Below the pieces are notes generated by a model, which saw nothing but the letters and a program-made list of their open reading frames with translations, made no database searches and was not told the DNA's origin. From the NCBI GenBank assembly GCA_016938395.1, contig JAFGUS010000023.1, positions 1 to 6,162 on the forward strand: DNA of 6,162 nt. Direction: 5' to 3'. A program made the translations under genes and the position numbers. Shown here one piece after another: positions 1 through 6,162 of this stretch; within the stretch, counting starts at the first letter, position 1, and each line of letters begins with the position of its first letter. This DNA is from Coriobacteriia bacterium (lineage in GTDB: Bacteria; Actinomycetota; Coriobacteriia; Anaerosomatales; Anaerosomataceae).

Positions 1-971
1 GCGATGGTGTCGAGCAGGATCCCCTCGCGCAGTCCCCGCTGGTTGGCGAAGAGGCTCTCGGCGCCAAGCAGGCGCATGAGTTCGCGGACAACCACGCCGC
101 CCGGCACGCAGGTGTCTGCACGGTAAGGCGCGAGGCCCGGTACGTCCATGCGCTCCGCGCGCGGCAGGGCAGCGAGGCGCGCCCACGTGTCGTGGCATTC
201 GGCGGCGGAGATCGACTGTCCCTGGATCGCGAGCGGATCGCCGCCTCGGGCGGCCACGGTGACGCCTACGAGCGAGGTGACCGTGCCGCCGCTGCCGATG
301 AGCGTGGGAACCGGGCGGACACGGGGACCGAGCGCAGCGGAAAGCTCGTGGCGCGCGCGATCAGCGAGCCCGTCGAGCGTGGCGGGAGACGGTGGATCCT
401 CGGCAGCGGGCAGTGCGGCGAGCAGGCGCACGGCACCGAGAGGGAGCGAGCGCACCTGTTTCACGCGATCCCGGACGACCTGCACGAGCTCCAGCGAGCC
501 ACCGCCGATATCGAAGACGCACACCCGGTTGGGGAGATCGAAGTTGGCCCGCGCGCTCAGGAACGCAAAACGGCCTTCAGTCTCGCCGTCGATGATCTCG
601 AGGTCGAGCGCGAGTCGCGTGCGGGCGCGTGCGACGAAGTCGTCGCTGTTGCGCGCCTCGCGAACCGCCTCGGTGGCAACCGCACGGACGAGCGACACAT
701 CGTGCTCTTCGGCGAGAAGGAGCAGGTGCTCGAGTGCGGCGAGCGAGTCTTCCATGCGCTCCTCGGAGAGCGCGCCCGTCTCGGCGATATCGGCAGCCAG
801 GCGTGTCTGGAAGCGCTCGTCGGCGAGAAGCATGTAGGAGCGGTCCGCTGCGACATCGGCTACCACGCCCCGGATCGAGTTGGAGCCGATGTCGATGGCG
901 GCGATGCGCGCCGGCGTGATGTCCCGTCCGGTGCGTCGGCCATTGGTATGGTCCTGGCGGCGAGCGTGCAT
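1..971 (-). CDS. Ppx/GppA-family phosphatase (exopolyphosphatase or pppGpp phosphohydrolase), 3' end cut by window edge
   Basis: Read on the minus strand from ATG at 971-969, the frame stays open for 323 codons to the left edge, with no stop in the window. The protein has the ASKHA-fold signatures of Ppx/GppA enzymes: phosphate-binding loop 1 AAIDIGSNSIRG (about residues 24-35), ATEAVREARNSDDF (99-112), the acidic segment IIDGETEGRFAFL (126-138) where the family's catalytic glutamate is expected, loop 2 VFDIGGGSLEL (152-162), then GSGGTVTSL and the closing block NQRGLREGILLDTI. The family removes terminal phosphate from polyphosphate or converts pppGpp to ppGpp in the cytoplasm; sequence alone does not separate the two. 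The start is preceded by GGGGG six bases upstream and by a basic, polar segment of about 20 residues before the first strand. Bacterial members of about 300 residues lack the extra C-terminal HD domain, and whether one follows cannot be seen. The gene is divergent from the antitoxin gene. The family assignment is firm and the substrate is unknown. Confidence 0.93.
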   Translation of the reverse strand, partial: MHARRQDHTNGRRTGRDITPARIAAIDIGSNSIRGVVADVAADRSYMLLADERFQTRLAADIAETGALSEERMEDSLAALEHLLLLAEEHDVSLVRAVATEAVREARNSDDFVARARTRLALDLEIIDGETEGRFAFLSARANFDLPNRVCVFDIGGGSLELVQVVRDRVKQVRSLPLGAVRLLAALPAAEDPPSPATLDGLADRARHELSAALGPRVRPVPTLIGSGGTVTSLVGVTVAARGGDPLAIQGQSISAAECHDTWARLAALPRAERMDVPGLAPYRADTCVPGGVVVRELMRLLGAESLFANQRGLREGILLDTI

Positions 972-995
972 TCTGACCCCCGTCGTCACCCGATA

Positions 996-1027
996 ACCCT
1001 ACCACGACCTCGCGTTGACGATGTCAG
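996..1027 (-). promoter_or_regulatory. Possible promoter for the Ppx/GppA gene
   Basis: On the minus strand, CTGACA (complement of 1022-1027) is one mismatch from the consensus -35, and TAGGGT (complement of 996-1001) resembles an actinobacterial -10. The 20-base spacing between them is longer than optimal, so one of the two hexamers may be wrong. The predicted transcription start would lie near 989, about 18 bases before the ATG. A promoter must exist somewhere in this short divergent gap unless the gene is leaderless, but this exact placement is tentative. Confidence 0.25.
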
Positions 1028-1043
1028 ATGCGCGGCGTAGGCT
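1015..1043 (+). promoter_or_regulatory. Predicted vapBC promoter (TTGACG, 17-bp spacer, TAGGCT)
   Basis: TTGACG at 1015-1020 matches the sigma-70 -35 consensus in five of six positions. It is followed after exactly 17 bases by TAGGCT at 1038-1043. TAnnnT -10 boxes of this kind are typical of housekeeping promoters in high-GC Gram-positives. Transcription would start near 1050, inside the palindrome described separately, giving a 5' leader of about 30 bases before the antitoxin start at 1082. The placement, spacing and orientation all fit the toxin-antitoxin operon. Confidence 0.65.
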
Positions 1044-1065
1044 AGTCATACCACGGTATGACCAG
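1042..1065 (+). promoter_or_regulatory. Palindromic operator candidate for VapB/VapBC autoregulation
   Basis: The core GTCATACCACGGTATGAC (1045-1062) has perfect 8-bp arms around a 2-bp centre. Skipping one mismatched pair (1044/1063), the symmetry extends two more pairs (CT at 1042-1043, AG at 1064-1065), making 10 of 11 pairs over 24 bp. It begins at the end of the predicted -10 box and covers the predicted transcription start, where bound protein would block RNA polymerase. RHH antitoxins characteristically bind such inverted repeats in their own promoters and are helped by the toxin. That VapB binds here is inference from position and family. Confidence 0.6.
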
Positions 1066-1071
1066 AAGGAG
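1064..1071 (+). promoter_or_regulatory. Ribosome binding site of the antitoxin gene, deciding its start
   Basis: AGAAGGAG at 1064-1071 is a strong Shine-Dalgarno sequence. It favours the ATG at 1082 (10-base spacing), or possibly the in-frame GTG at 1076 (4 bases). It rules against the upstream in-frame ATG at 1058, which lies inside the operator palindrome, only a few bases from the predicted transcription start and ahead of this site. Confidence 0.6.
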
Positions 1072-1081
1072 TGCGGTGCGG

Positions 1082-1402
1082 ATGACGGGCGGTGCGGCGA
1101 AGTTCACCATCTCGATGCCCGAGGAGCTGCTTGCCGAGATCGACGCGGAGGCCGAGGCGATCGGCACGACGCGGAGCGGCGTGATCCGCGAGGCGGCCGC
1201 GCACTACGTCGTCGAGCGGCGGGCCCAGTCGCTCGCGGCTGAGCGGCGAGTGCGGGTGAGCGCCGCGCTCGAGCGGATGAAAGCCATCGCCGCACAGCCC
1301 AAGGCGGACGACCGGCCCAGTCTCGAGGTCCTGCGCGAGCTTCGGCGAGGGCACGGCTTCAGTGTGCCCGGGGGCCCAAATGAGGTTGGTGATGCCGAGT
1401 GA
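1082..1402 (+). CDS. vapB: VapB-type ribbon-helix-helix (CopG/Arc-like) antitoxin
   Basis: A 106-residue protein from ATG 1082. Residues 5-46 form a recognisable ribbon-helix-helix unit: a short DNA-contacting strand (AKFTISMP), helix 1 (EELLAEIDAEAEAIG), a TTRSGVIREA turn with the start of helix 2, and AAHYVVERR. This N-terminal part should dimerise and bind operator DNA. The charged remainder (about 47-106), ending in a flexible Pro/Gly-rich stretch, would be the segment that wraps the toxin and blocks its active site. The stop overlaps the toxin's GTG start by four bases (1399-1402), so the two are translationally coupled with antitoxin first, the usual order in vapBC loci. A longer form starting at ATG 1058 would add eight residues but ignores the strong ribosome binding site. 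The pair is probably autoregulated through the palindrome at 1042-1065. The RHH fold and antitoxin role are well supported by motif and neighbour; antitoxin activity itself is inferred. Confidence 0.85.
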   Translation: MTGGAAKFTISMPEELLAEIDAEAEAIGTTRSGVIREAAAHYVVERRAQSLAAERRVRVSAALERMKAIAAQPKADDRPSLEVLRELRRGHGFSVPGGPNEVGDAE

Positions 1403-1800
1403 GCCCGGTCGCGGTGGTCGACGCGTCGGTCGGTGTGAAGTGGTTCAAGAACGAGGCAGGTTCGTCCTCTGCGTGGGAGCTCATCGAGCGGCACGCCGCT
1501 AGCGAGGTGGACCTCCACATGCCGGCGCAGTGCATGGGCGAAGTGCTCGCTGTGGTCGCGCGAACGGACAGTGCGGATGCAGCGGTCTCGGCATGGGTCG
1601 TCTGTGACATGGCGGGGATCGTGCGCCATGAGCTCGATGATGCGCTCATGCGCGAGGCGCGGGCCGAGATGCGGCGGCTGGGGTGCGATTTCTACGATGC
1701 GCTCGCCCCCGCGCTCGCGACGGTGCTGGGGGCGGTGCTTTGGTCGGCGGACCGACGGGCACACGGCGGCTACCCGGGTGTCGAGCTCGTGGGAGCGTAG
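1399..1800 (+). CDS. vapC: VapC-type PIN-domain toxin (predicted endoribonuclease)
   Basis: A 133-residue protein, the usual size for VapC, starting at GTG 1399 within the GTGA overlap; no in-frame ATG is available nearby. It shows the PIN-domain acidic set in order: D8 in VVDASVGVKWF, E48 in MGEVLAVVAR, D100 in CDFYDALAPALA, and D118 in LWSADRRAHGG. Together these carboxylates bind Mg or Mn ions for RNA hydrolysis. VapC toxins typically cleave tRNAs or rRNA and stop translation when the antitoxin is degraded. All four acidic positions are present, so the toxin looks intact. The ribosome binding site is weak (GAGG about 13 bases upstream), so translation probably depends on ribosomes finishing vapB, which would keep toxin output below antitoxin. 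The ending GGYPGVELV also fits the family. The RNA target cannot be read from sequence. Confidence 0.88.
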   Translation: MSPVAVVDASVGVKWFKNEAGSSSAWELIERHAASEVDLHMPAQCMGEVLAVVARTDSADAAVSAWVVCDMAGIVRHELDDALMREARAEMRRLGCDFYDALAPALATVLGAVLWSADRRAHGGYPGVELVGA

Positions 1801-1863
1801 CGCCAGGTGCCGCGCCGCGGTCTGTAGGCCCAAGGGGTGGTCGCAAGCGGGCTGCCAAAGCCG

Positions 1864-1892
1864 CTGCCTGCCCGCAGCCCCTGGTGTACACT
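1864..1892 (+). promoter_or_regulatory. Possible promoter for the glyQS operon
   Basis: TACACT at 1887-1892 matches four of six -10 positions, including the key TA...T. CTGCCT at 1864-1869 is a poor -35 at 17-base spacing. The -10 overlaps an 8-bp palindrome GTGTACAC (1884-1891), which could be chance or a regulator site. Transcription would begin near 1899, giving a leader of roughly 54 bases before the glyQ start. This stretch stands out as locally AT-richer than its surroundings. The call is tentative. Confidence 0.35.
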
Positions 1893-1941
1893 AATCGGCA
1901 CGCTCGGCGGCCTCGCCGGGCCTTGTGACGCCGACCGATAC

Positions 1942-1947
1942 GGGGAG
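1942..1947 (+). promoter_or_regulatory. Ribosome binding site supporting the TTG start of glyQ
   Basis: GGGGAG at 1942-1947 lies five bases before TTG at 1953. The alternative, ATG at 1974, would remove the conserved N-terminal NFQ segment of GlyQ and sits 26 bases from this site, so TTG is the better start. Confidence 0.7.
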
Positions 1948-1952
1948 CTTCT

Positions 1953-2890
<938 letters not shown>

Positions 2891-2894
<4 letters not shown>

Positions 2895-4960
2895 GCCGCG
2901 ACCTGTTGCTCGAGATCGGCGTGGAGGAAGTGCCGTCGGCACCGCTCTACGACGCGGTGGCCCAGCTCAAGACGCGCGCCGCTGCCGCGCTCGACGCCGC
3001 ACGTCTCTCGTACGGCGAGATCCACGCGTACGGCGCTCCGCGCCGGCTCGCGCTCTTCGTGACCGGTGTGGCCGAGCGCCAGGCCGACCTCTCGCTCACC
3101 GTAAAGGGCCCGTCGGTCAAGGCCGCGTTCGATGCCGAGGGCAACCCCACCAAGGCCGCCGAGGGCTTCGCGCGGAGCCGCGGCGTGGCGGTGTCCGACC
3201 TCATGCGTGAGACCATCAACGGCGGCGAGTACGTGGTGGCTCACGTCGAGGAGACCGGCCGTTTTGCCGAAGAGGTGCTGCCCGACCTGCTCGGCACCCT
3301 GATCGGCGATCTCGACTGGGCGAAGTCCATGCGCTGGGGCAGCGGCACCACGCGCTTCATCCGCCCGGTGCGCTGGCTCGTGGCGCTCTACGGCTCGGTC
3401 GTGGTACCGGTGCGCTTCGCCGGCATCACCGCGGGCCGCACCACAGTCGGCCACCCGTTCCTCGCCGGCACCGCGGACATCGCGTACGCCGGCGCATACC
3501 TCGAGACGCTGCGCTCGGTCATGTGCATGGCGGACGCGGAGGCGCGGGCTGAGGCGATCCGCGGTGCCATCGATGAGGCCGCCGCCGCGCTCGACGCCCG
3601 TGCCGTGGTGCCCGAGAAGACGTTCGCCGAGGTCGTGAACCTCGTCGAGTGGCCCACCGTGGGGGTGGGGCGCTTCGACGACGAGTTCCTCGGCGTGCCG
3701 CGCGAGATCGTAGAAGAGGCGATGGAGAGCCACCAGCGGTACTTCCCGCTCGAGGATGCCAGCGGCGCCCTGTTGCCGCGGTTCATCGTGGTGCACAACG
3801 GCGACCCGGCGCGCACCGACGCGATCGTCGCAGGTCACGAGCGCGTCATCCGCGCGCGTCTCGCTGACGCGGCGTTCTTCTACACCGAGGACCTGGCGCG
3901 GCCGCTCGAGGCGTACGTGCACGACCTCGAGACGATCGTCTTCCACGAGAAGCTCGGGTCGCTCGGCGACAAGGTGGCGCGCGTCGAAGCGCTTACCACG
4001 ACGCTCGCTGCCGAAGCGGATGCGCCCGCCGACGAGGCGGCCTATGCGGTTCGGGCGGCGCATCTGGCGAAGGCCGACCTCGTGACGCACGCCGTCATCG
4101 AGTTCACGTCACTGCAGGGCGTGATGGGCATGCGCTACGCGCTCGCCGCAGGTGAGGCGCCCGAGGTTGCCGAGGCGATCGTGGATCACTACCGGCCGCG
4201 CTTTGCCGGTGACGACCTGCCCCGGAGTCTCGCGGGCAAGCTCGTCTCGATCGCCGACAAGCTCGACACCATCGTCGGCATCTTCGCGATCGGGCAGGGG
4301 CCCACCGGCTCGGCCGATCCCTACGCCCTCAGGCGCTCGGCCATCGGCATCCTCACGATGATCGTTGACGGCGGCGTGCGGCTCGACATCGACCGCGCCA
4401 TCGCCGCCGCACTCGCCGGTTACACGGGCGTTGTGCCCGGTCTGGATCCCAACGCCGCAGGCGCGACCGTGAAGGCATTCTTCGACGGCCGTCTTGCGGT
4501 GATGCTCAAGGACCGCGGGTTCGCACACGACGAGATCGACGCCGTCATGGCCGTGGCCTCGGCAGACCCTGCAGACACACTCCGACGCATCACGGCGCTC
4601 GCCGCGTTTCGCCGAAGCGACGCCGGCGCCGACCTGTCGGTGGCGCTCAAGCGGGCGCGGAACCTTGCCGACGCGTCGGCTGGCATCGCATCGGACTCCG
4701 CGCTCATGGGATCCGAGGAGCGCACGCTCGACGAGGCGCTCGAGTCTGCCGACGGCAAGGTGAGGAGCCTCATGGCCCTGCACGATTACGAGGCGGCGCT
4801 CGCCGAGATGGCATACCTGCGCGGCCCGGTGGACGACTTCTTCGAAGGCGTGCTCGTGATGGACCCCGATGAGTCACTCCGCGCCAACCGCATGACGCTG
4901 CTCAACCGCATGACGGCGCTCTTTGCCGACTTCGCCGATTTCGGGAAGCTCGCGGGCTAG
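2891..4960 (+). CDS. glyS: Glycyl-tRNA synthetase beta subunit
   Basis: The 689-residue beta subunit is full length for the family and provides tRNA recognition for the GlyQ/GlyS heterotetramer. Visible landmarks in order are the N-terminal [23 protein letters not shown], and [20 protein letters not shown] in the B3/B4-like region. Next come ESHQRYFPL and [11 protein letters not shown] (about 351-361). The central HD-like helical domain follows, with [20 protein letters not shown] (394-413) and [15 protein letters not shown] (454-468), then [12 protein letters not shown] (471-482). The C-terminal DALR-type anticodon-binding domain includes ALKRARNL (from about 585), [11 protein letters not shown] and [12 protein letters not shown]. 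The ATG overlaps the glyQ stop by four bases, and a GAGGG about 12 bases upstream may help initiation. The TAG stop is followed after four bases by the next gene's start, so glyQ, glyS and the PPDK regulator appear to form one transcription unit. No disruption is visible. Confidence 0.98.
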
Positions 4961-4964
4961 CGTC

Positions 4965-5783
4965 GTGCAGAAGCGGCCGCTGACGATCCACGTTCTCTCG
5001 GACTCGCTCGGCGAGACCGGCGAGACGGTGGCGCTCGCTGCCATCTCGCAGTTCACGCCGAATGCGTTCAGGATCGAGCGGCTCCAGAAGGTCACGACGC
5101 CCGAGGAGCTCCGCGCGACGGTGCGCAAGCACTGCGGTGAGGACTGCATCTTCTTCTACACGCTCGTGGACGAACCGATGCGGCGTGAGATGGCGCAGCT
5201 CCTGGAGAGCGGCGTGATCGGCGTCGATCTGCTCGGACCCGCGATCGAGAAGCTCACCGAGGTCACCGGCGCGCAGCCCACCGGCGAGGCGGGGCGCATC
5301 CGCCGGACCGACGAGGGTTACTTCGACCGGATCGAGGCGATGGAGTTCGCCGTCAAGCACGACGACGGGCGCAACCCGCAGGGCCTCGTTGACGCCGATA
5401 TCGTCCTGCTCGGCGTGTCGCGCTCGAGCAAGACGCCCATCTCCATGTACCTCGCGTTCAAGGGATGGCGCGTGGGTAACGTGCCGCTTGCGCTCAACAT
5501 GAAGCCGCCGCCCGAGATCTTCACGCTCGATCCGCGGCGGGTCTTCGGCCTGGTCACGAGTGTGGACGTGCTCCACAGCATCCGGATGGAGCGCATGCGC
5601 GAGCTCGGCGGGTACATCCCGGGCTACGCCGAGCGCGATGCCATCGAACGCGAGCTCGCCGAGGCGCGTGCGGTCATGCGCAAGATCGGATGCCTGGTGG
5701 TCCACACCGAACGTCGCGCCATCGAGGAGGCCGCTCAGGAGATCCTGCGGCACATCGGGGTGCGGTTCGAGACCGGGGACTGA
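4965..5783 (+). CDS. Pyruvate phosphate dikinase regulatory protein (bifunctional kinase/pyrophosphorylase, DUF299/PDRP family)
   Basis: Members of this family (plant RP1, Bacillus YqfL, E. coli PpsR) inactivate PPDK or PEP synthase by ADP-dependent phosphorylation of a threonine near the catalytic histidine. They reactivate it by phosphate-dependent removal, releasing pyrophosphate. From GTG 4965 the protein is 272 residues, the typical length, and begins directly with the family N-terminus (ITIHVLSDSxGET-like, residues 7-18). Other hallmarks are FFYTLVDEPMRREM, EAMEFAVKHDDGRNPQGL, ADIVLLGVSRSSKTPISMYL with the nucleotide-binding loop G150-VSRSSKT-157, and NVPLALNMKPPPEIF. The RSSKTP form resembles PPDK-type rather than PEP-synthase-type (RCGKTP) members, which fits the adjacent ppdK. 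An upstream TTG at 4923 would add 14 residues inside glyS and is less likely. The GTG is four bases after the glyS stop with only a weak Shine-Dalgarno (GGGAAG, 16 bases away), suggesting reinitiation after glyS. The identification is firm; the target PPDK is inferred from the neighbour. Confidence 0.95.
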   Translation: MQKRPLTIHVLSDSLGETGETVALAAISQFTPNAFRIERLQKVTTPEELRATVRKHCGEDCIFFYTLVDEPMRREMAQLLESGVIGVDLLGPAIEKLTEVTGAQPTGEAGRIRRTDEGYFDRIEAMEFAVKHDDGRNPQGLVDADIVLLGVSRSSKTPISMYLAFKGWRVGNVPLALNMKPPPEIFTLDPRRVFGLVTSVDVLHSIRMERMRELGGYIPGYAERDAIERELAEARAVMRKIGCLVVHTERRAIEEAAQEILRHIGVRFETGD

Positions 5784-5808
5784 CGACGCGGCGGGTCACG
5801 GCTGCGGG

Positions 5809-5819
5809 TACGATATCAT
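5809..5819 (+). promoter_or_regulatory. Possible -10 element of a ppdK promoter
   Basis: The 79-base gap before ppdK holds a small AT-rich island with two overlapping -10-like hexamers: TACGAT (5809-5814) and TATCAT (5814-5819, five of six to consensus). No good -35 lies 16-18 bases upstream of either. Transcription from here would give a leader of roughly 35-40 bases. The gap and strong ribosome binding site suggest ppdK can be expressed independently of the glyQS unit, although read-through is also possible because no terminator is visible. Confidence 0.35.
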
Positions 5820-5844
5820 CAGCACATAACGCTGGGGGACGCAC

Positions 5845-5853
5845 AGGAGGGAG
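5845..5853 (+). promoter_or_regulatory. Ribosome binding site of ppdK
   Basis: AGGAGGGAG is a near-consensus Shine-Dalgarno. The AGGAGG part ends 12 bases before the ATG and the overlapping GGAG ends 9 bases before it. It is the strongest site in the window, as expected for an abundant metabolic enzyme. Confidence 0.7.
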
Positions 5854-5862
5854 CGGAAGCGC

Positions 5863-6162
5863 ATGAGCGAGACCAAGCGCGTCTACGCATTCGGCGGCGG
5901 GCAGACCGAGGGCGACAAGAGCATGAAGTTCGTACTCGGTGGCAAGGGCGCCAACCTGGCCGAGATGGCCAACATGGGCCTGCCGGTGCCGCCCGGCTTC
6001 ACCATCACCTGTCAGGCGTGCATGGAGTACTACAACGCCACGCCGCCGGCGTTTCCTGAAGGACTCACCGAGGAGATCGCCGATCATCTGGCGTCCCTCG
6101 AGCGCAAGATGGGCAAGACGCTCGGCGATGAGACCGACCCGCTGCTCGTCTCGGTGCGCTCC
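5863..6162 (+). CDS. ppdK: Pyruvate, phosphate dikinase, N-terminal 100 residues (cut by window edge)
   Basis: PPDK interconverts pyruvate + ATP + phosphate and PEP + AMP + pyrophosphate in the cytoplasm. The frame starts at ATG 5863 and stays open to the right edge. The N-terminus is diagnostic: [20 protein letters not shown] (7-26), then [20 protein letters not shown] (26-45), FTIT and the CMEYYN segment, running into DPLLVSVRS (92-100), which opens the next conserved block of the ATP-grasp nucleotide-binding domain. PEP synthase lacks the FGGG.TEGD opening, so PPDK is the better call, and the upstream PPDK-type regulatory protein agrees. The full protein is usually about 870-900 residues. 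The central phosphohistidine domain, the regulatory threonine and the C-terminal PEP/pyruvate barrel are outside the window. Expression may come from its own promoter in the preceding gap. Confidence 0.96.
   Translation, partial: MSETKRVYAFGGGQTEGDKSMKFVLGGKGANLAEMANMGLPVPPGFTITCQACMEYYNATPPAFPEGLTEEIADHLASLERKMGKTLGDETDPLLVSVRS

Larger units (their letters stand above)
1801..1952 (+). other. vapC-glyQ intergenic region with two possible hairpins
   Basis: No gene is visible in these 152 bases. GGGCTGC (1849-1855) can pair with GCAGCCC (1874-1880), or alternatively GCGGGC (1847-1852) with GCCCGC (1870-1875). Both have long loops and no following T-run, so neither is a standard terminator. A tighter stem of 8 pairs with one G-U (1902-1909 with 1914-1921, GCCT loop) lies just after the possible glyQ promoter and would fall at the 5' end of the glyQ mRNA. 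There is no recognisable full T-box leader. Confidence 0.35.

Noticed and set aside
192..1040. A 282-codon open frame on the plus strand opposite the phosphatase gene.
   Set aside because: The minus strand encodes clear Ppx/GppA motifs throughout, so the plus-strand frame is a shadow produced by codon bias.
1058..1081. ATG at 1058 as the antitoxin start.
   Set aside because: It lies inside the operator palindrome and upstream of the strong AGAAGGAG site, which points to the ATG at 1082.
1829..1852. AGGGGTGGTCGCAAGCGGG resembles the T-box antiterminator motif (AGGGTGGNACCGCG) upstream of glyQ.
   Set aside because: The match is partial with an altered core, it lies upstream of the likely promoter, and there is no room for a specifier stem-loop within the 152-base gap.
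1847..1880. Hairpin considered as a rho-independent terminator for vapC.
   Set aside because: It has large loops, mutually exclusive pairings and no T-tract after the stem.
972..1952. The vapBC region as a recent mobile insertion.
   Set aside because: No transposase, integrase, direct repeats or composition shift is visible on either side.
4902..5753. A 283-codon minus-strand open frame opposite the PPDK regulator.
   Set aside because: It mirrors a conserved gene and has no family motif or supported start signals.

Overview
The window is GC-rich (about two thirds G+C by eye) and densely coded. It reads as an ordinary bacterial chromosomal segment with one toxin-antitoxin pair. Three things suggest a high-GC Gram-positive, probably a deep actinobacterial lineage such as Coriobacteriia. 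They are a TTGACG/TAGGCT promoter with an actinobacterial-style -10, a two-subunit (alpha/beta) glycyl-tRNA synthetase, and a PPDK-type regulatory protein next to pyruvate phosphate dikinase. Most classical Actinomycetes use a single-chain GlyRS. The taxonomic call is an inference; a GC-rich Clostridia-like organism is also possible.

Layout. From 971 back to the left edge, on the minus strand, is a Ppx/GppA-family phosphatase whose 3' end lies outside the window. A 110-bp divergent intergenic region (972-1081) separates it from a plus-strand ribbon-helix-helix antitoxin and PIN-domain toxin pair (vapBC-type, 1082-1800), joined by a 4-nt GTGA overlap. A near-perfect 24-bp palindrome sits immediately after the predicted -10 box of the vapBC promoter and is a strong operator candidate. 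A 152-bp gap (1801-1952) then holds a possible promoter and leader hairpins for glyQ. glyQ (TTG start) and glyS overlap by ATGA. Four bases after glyS comes the bifunctional PPDK regulatory protein (GTG start). After a 79-bp gap with a possible promoter and a strong ribosome binding site, the first 100 codons of ppdK run off the right edge.

How the genes work together. VapB and VapC form an autoregulated antitoxin/RNase pair. GlyQ and GlyS assemble into the tetrameric enzyme that charges tRNA-Gly. The regulatory protein phosphorylates and dephosphorylates PPDK, switching pyruvate/PEP interconversion off and on, so its adjacency to ppdK is functionally meaningful. The phosphatase (polyphosphate or pppGpp) is divergent and has no evident link to the others.

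I found no convincing new multi-gene system. The points most worth a second look are the operator palindrome, the back-to-back promoters around it, and the alanine/aspartate-rich C-terminal tail on GlyQ.
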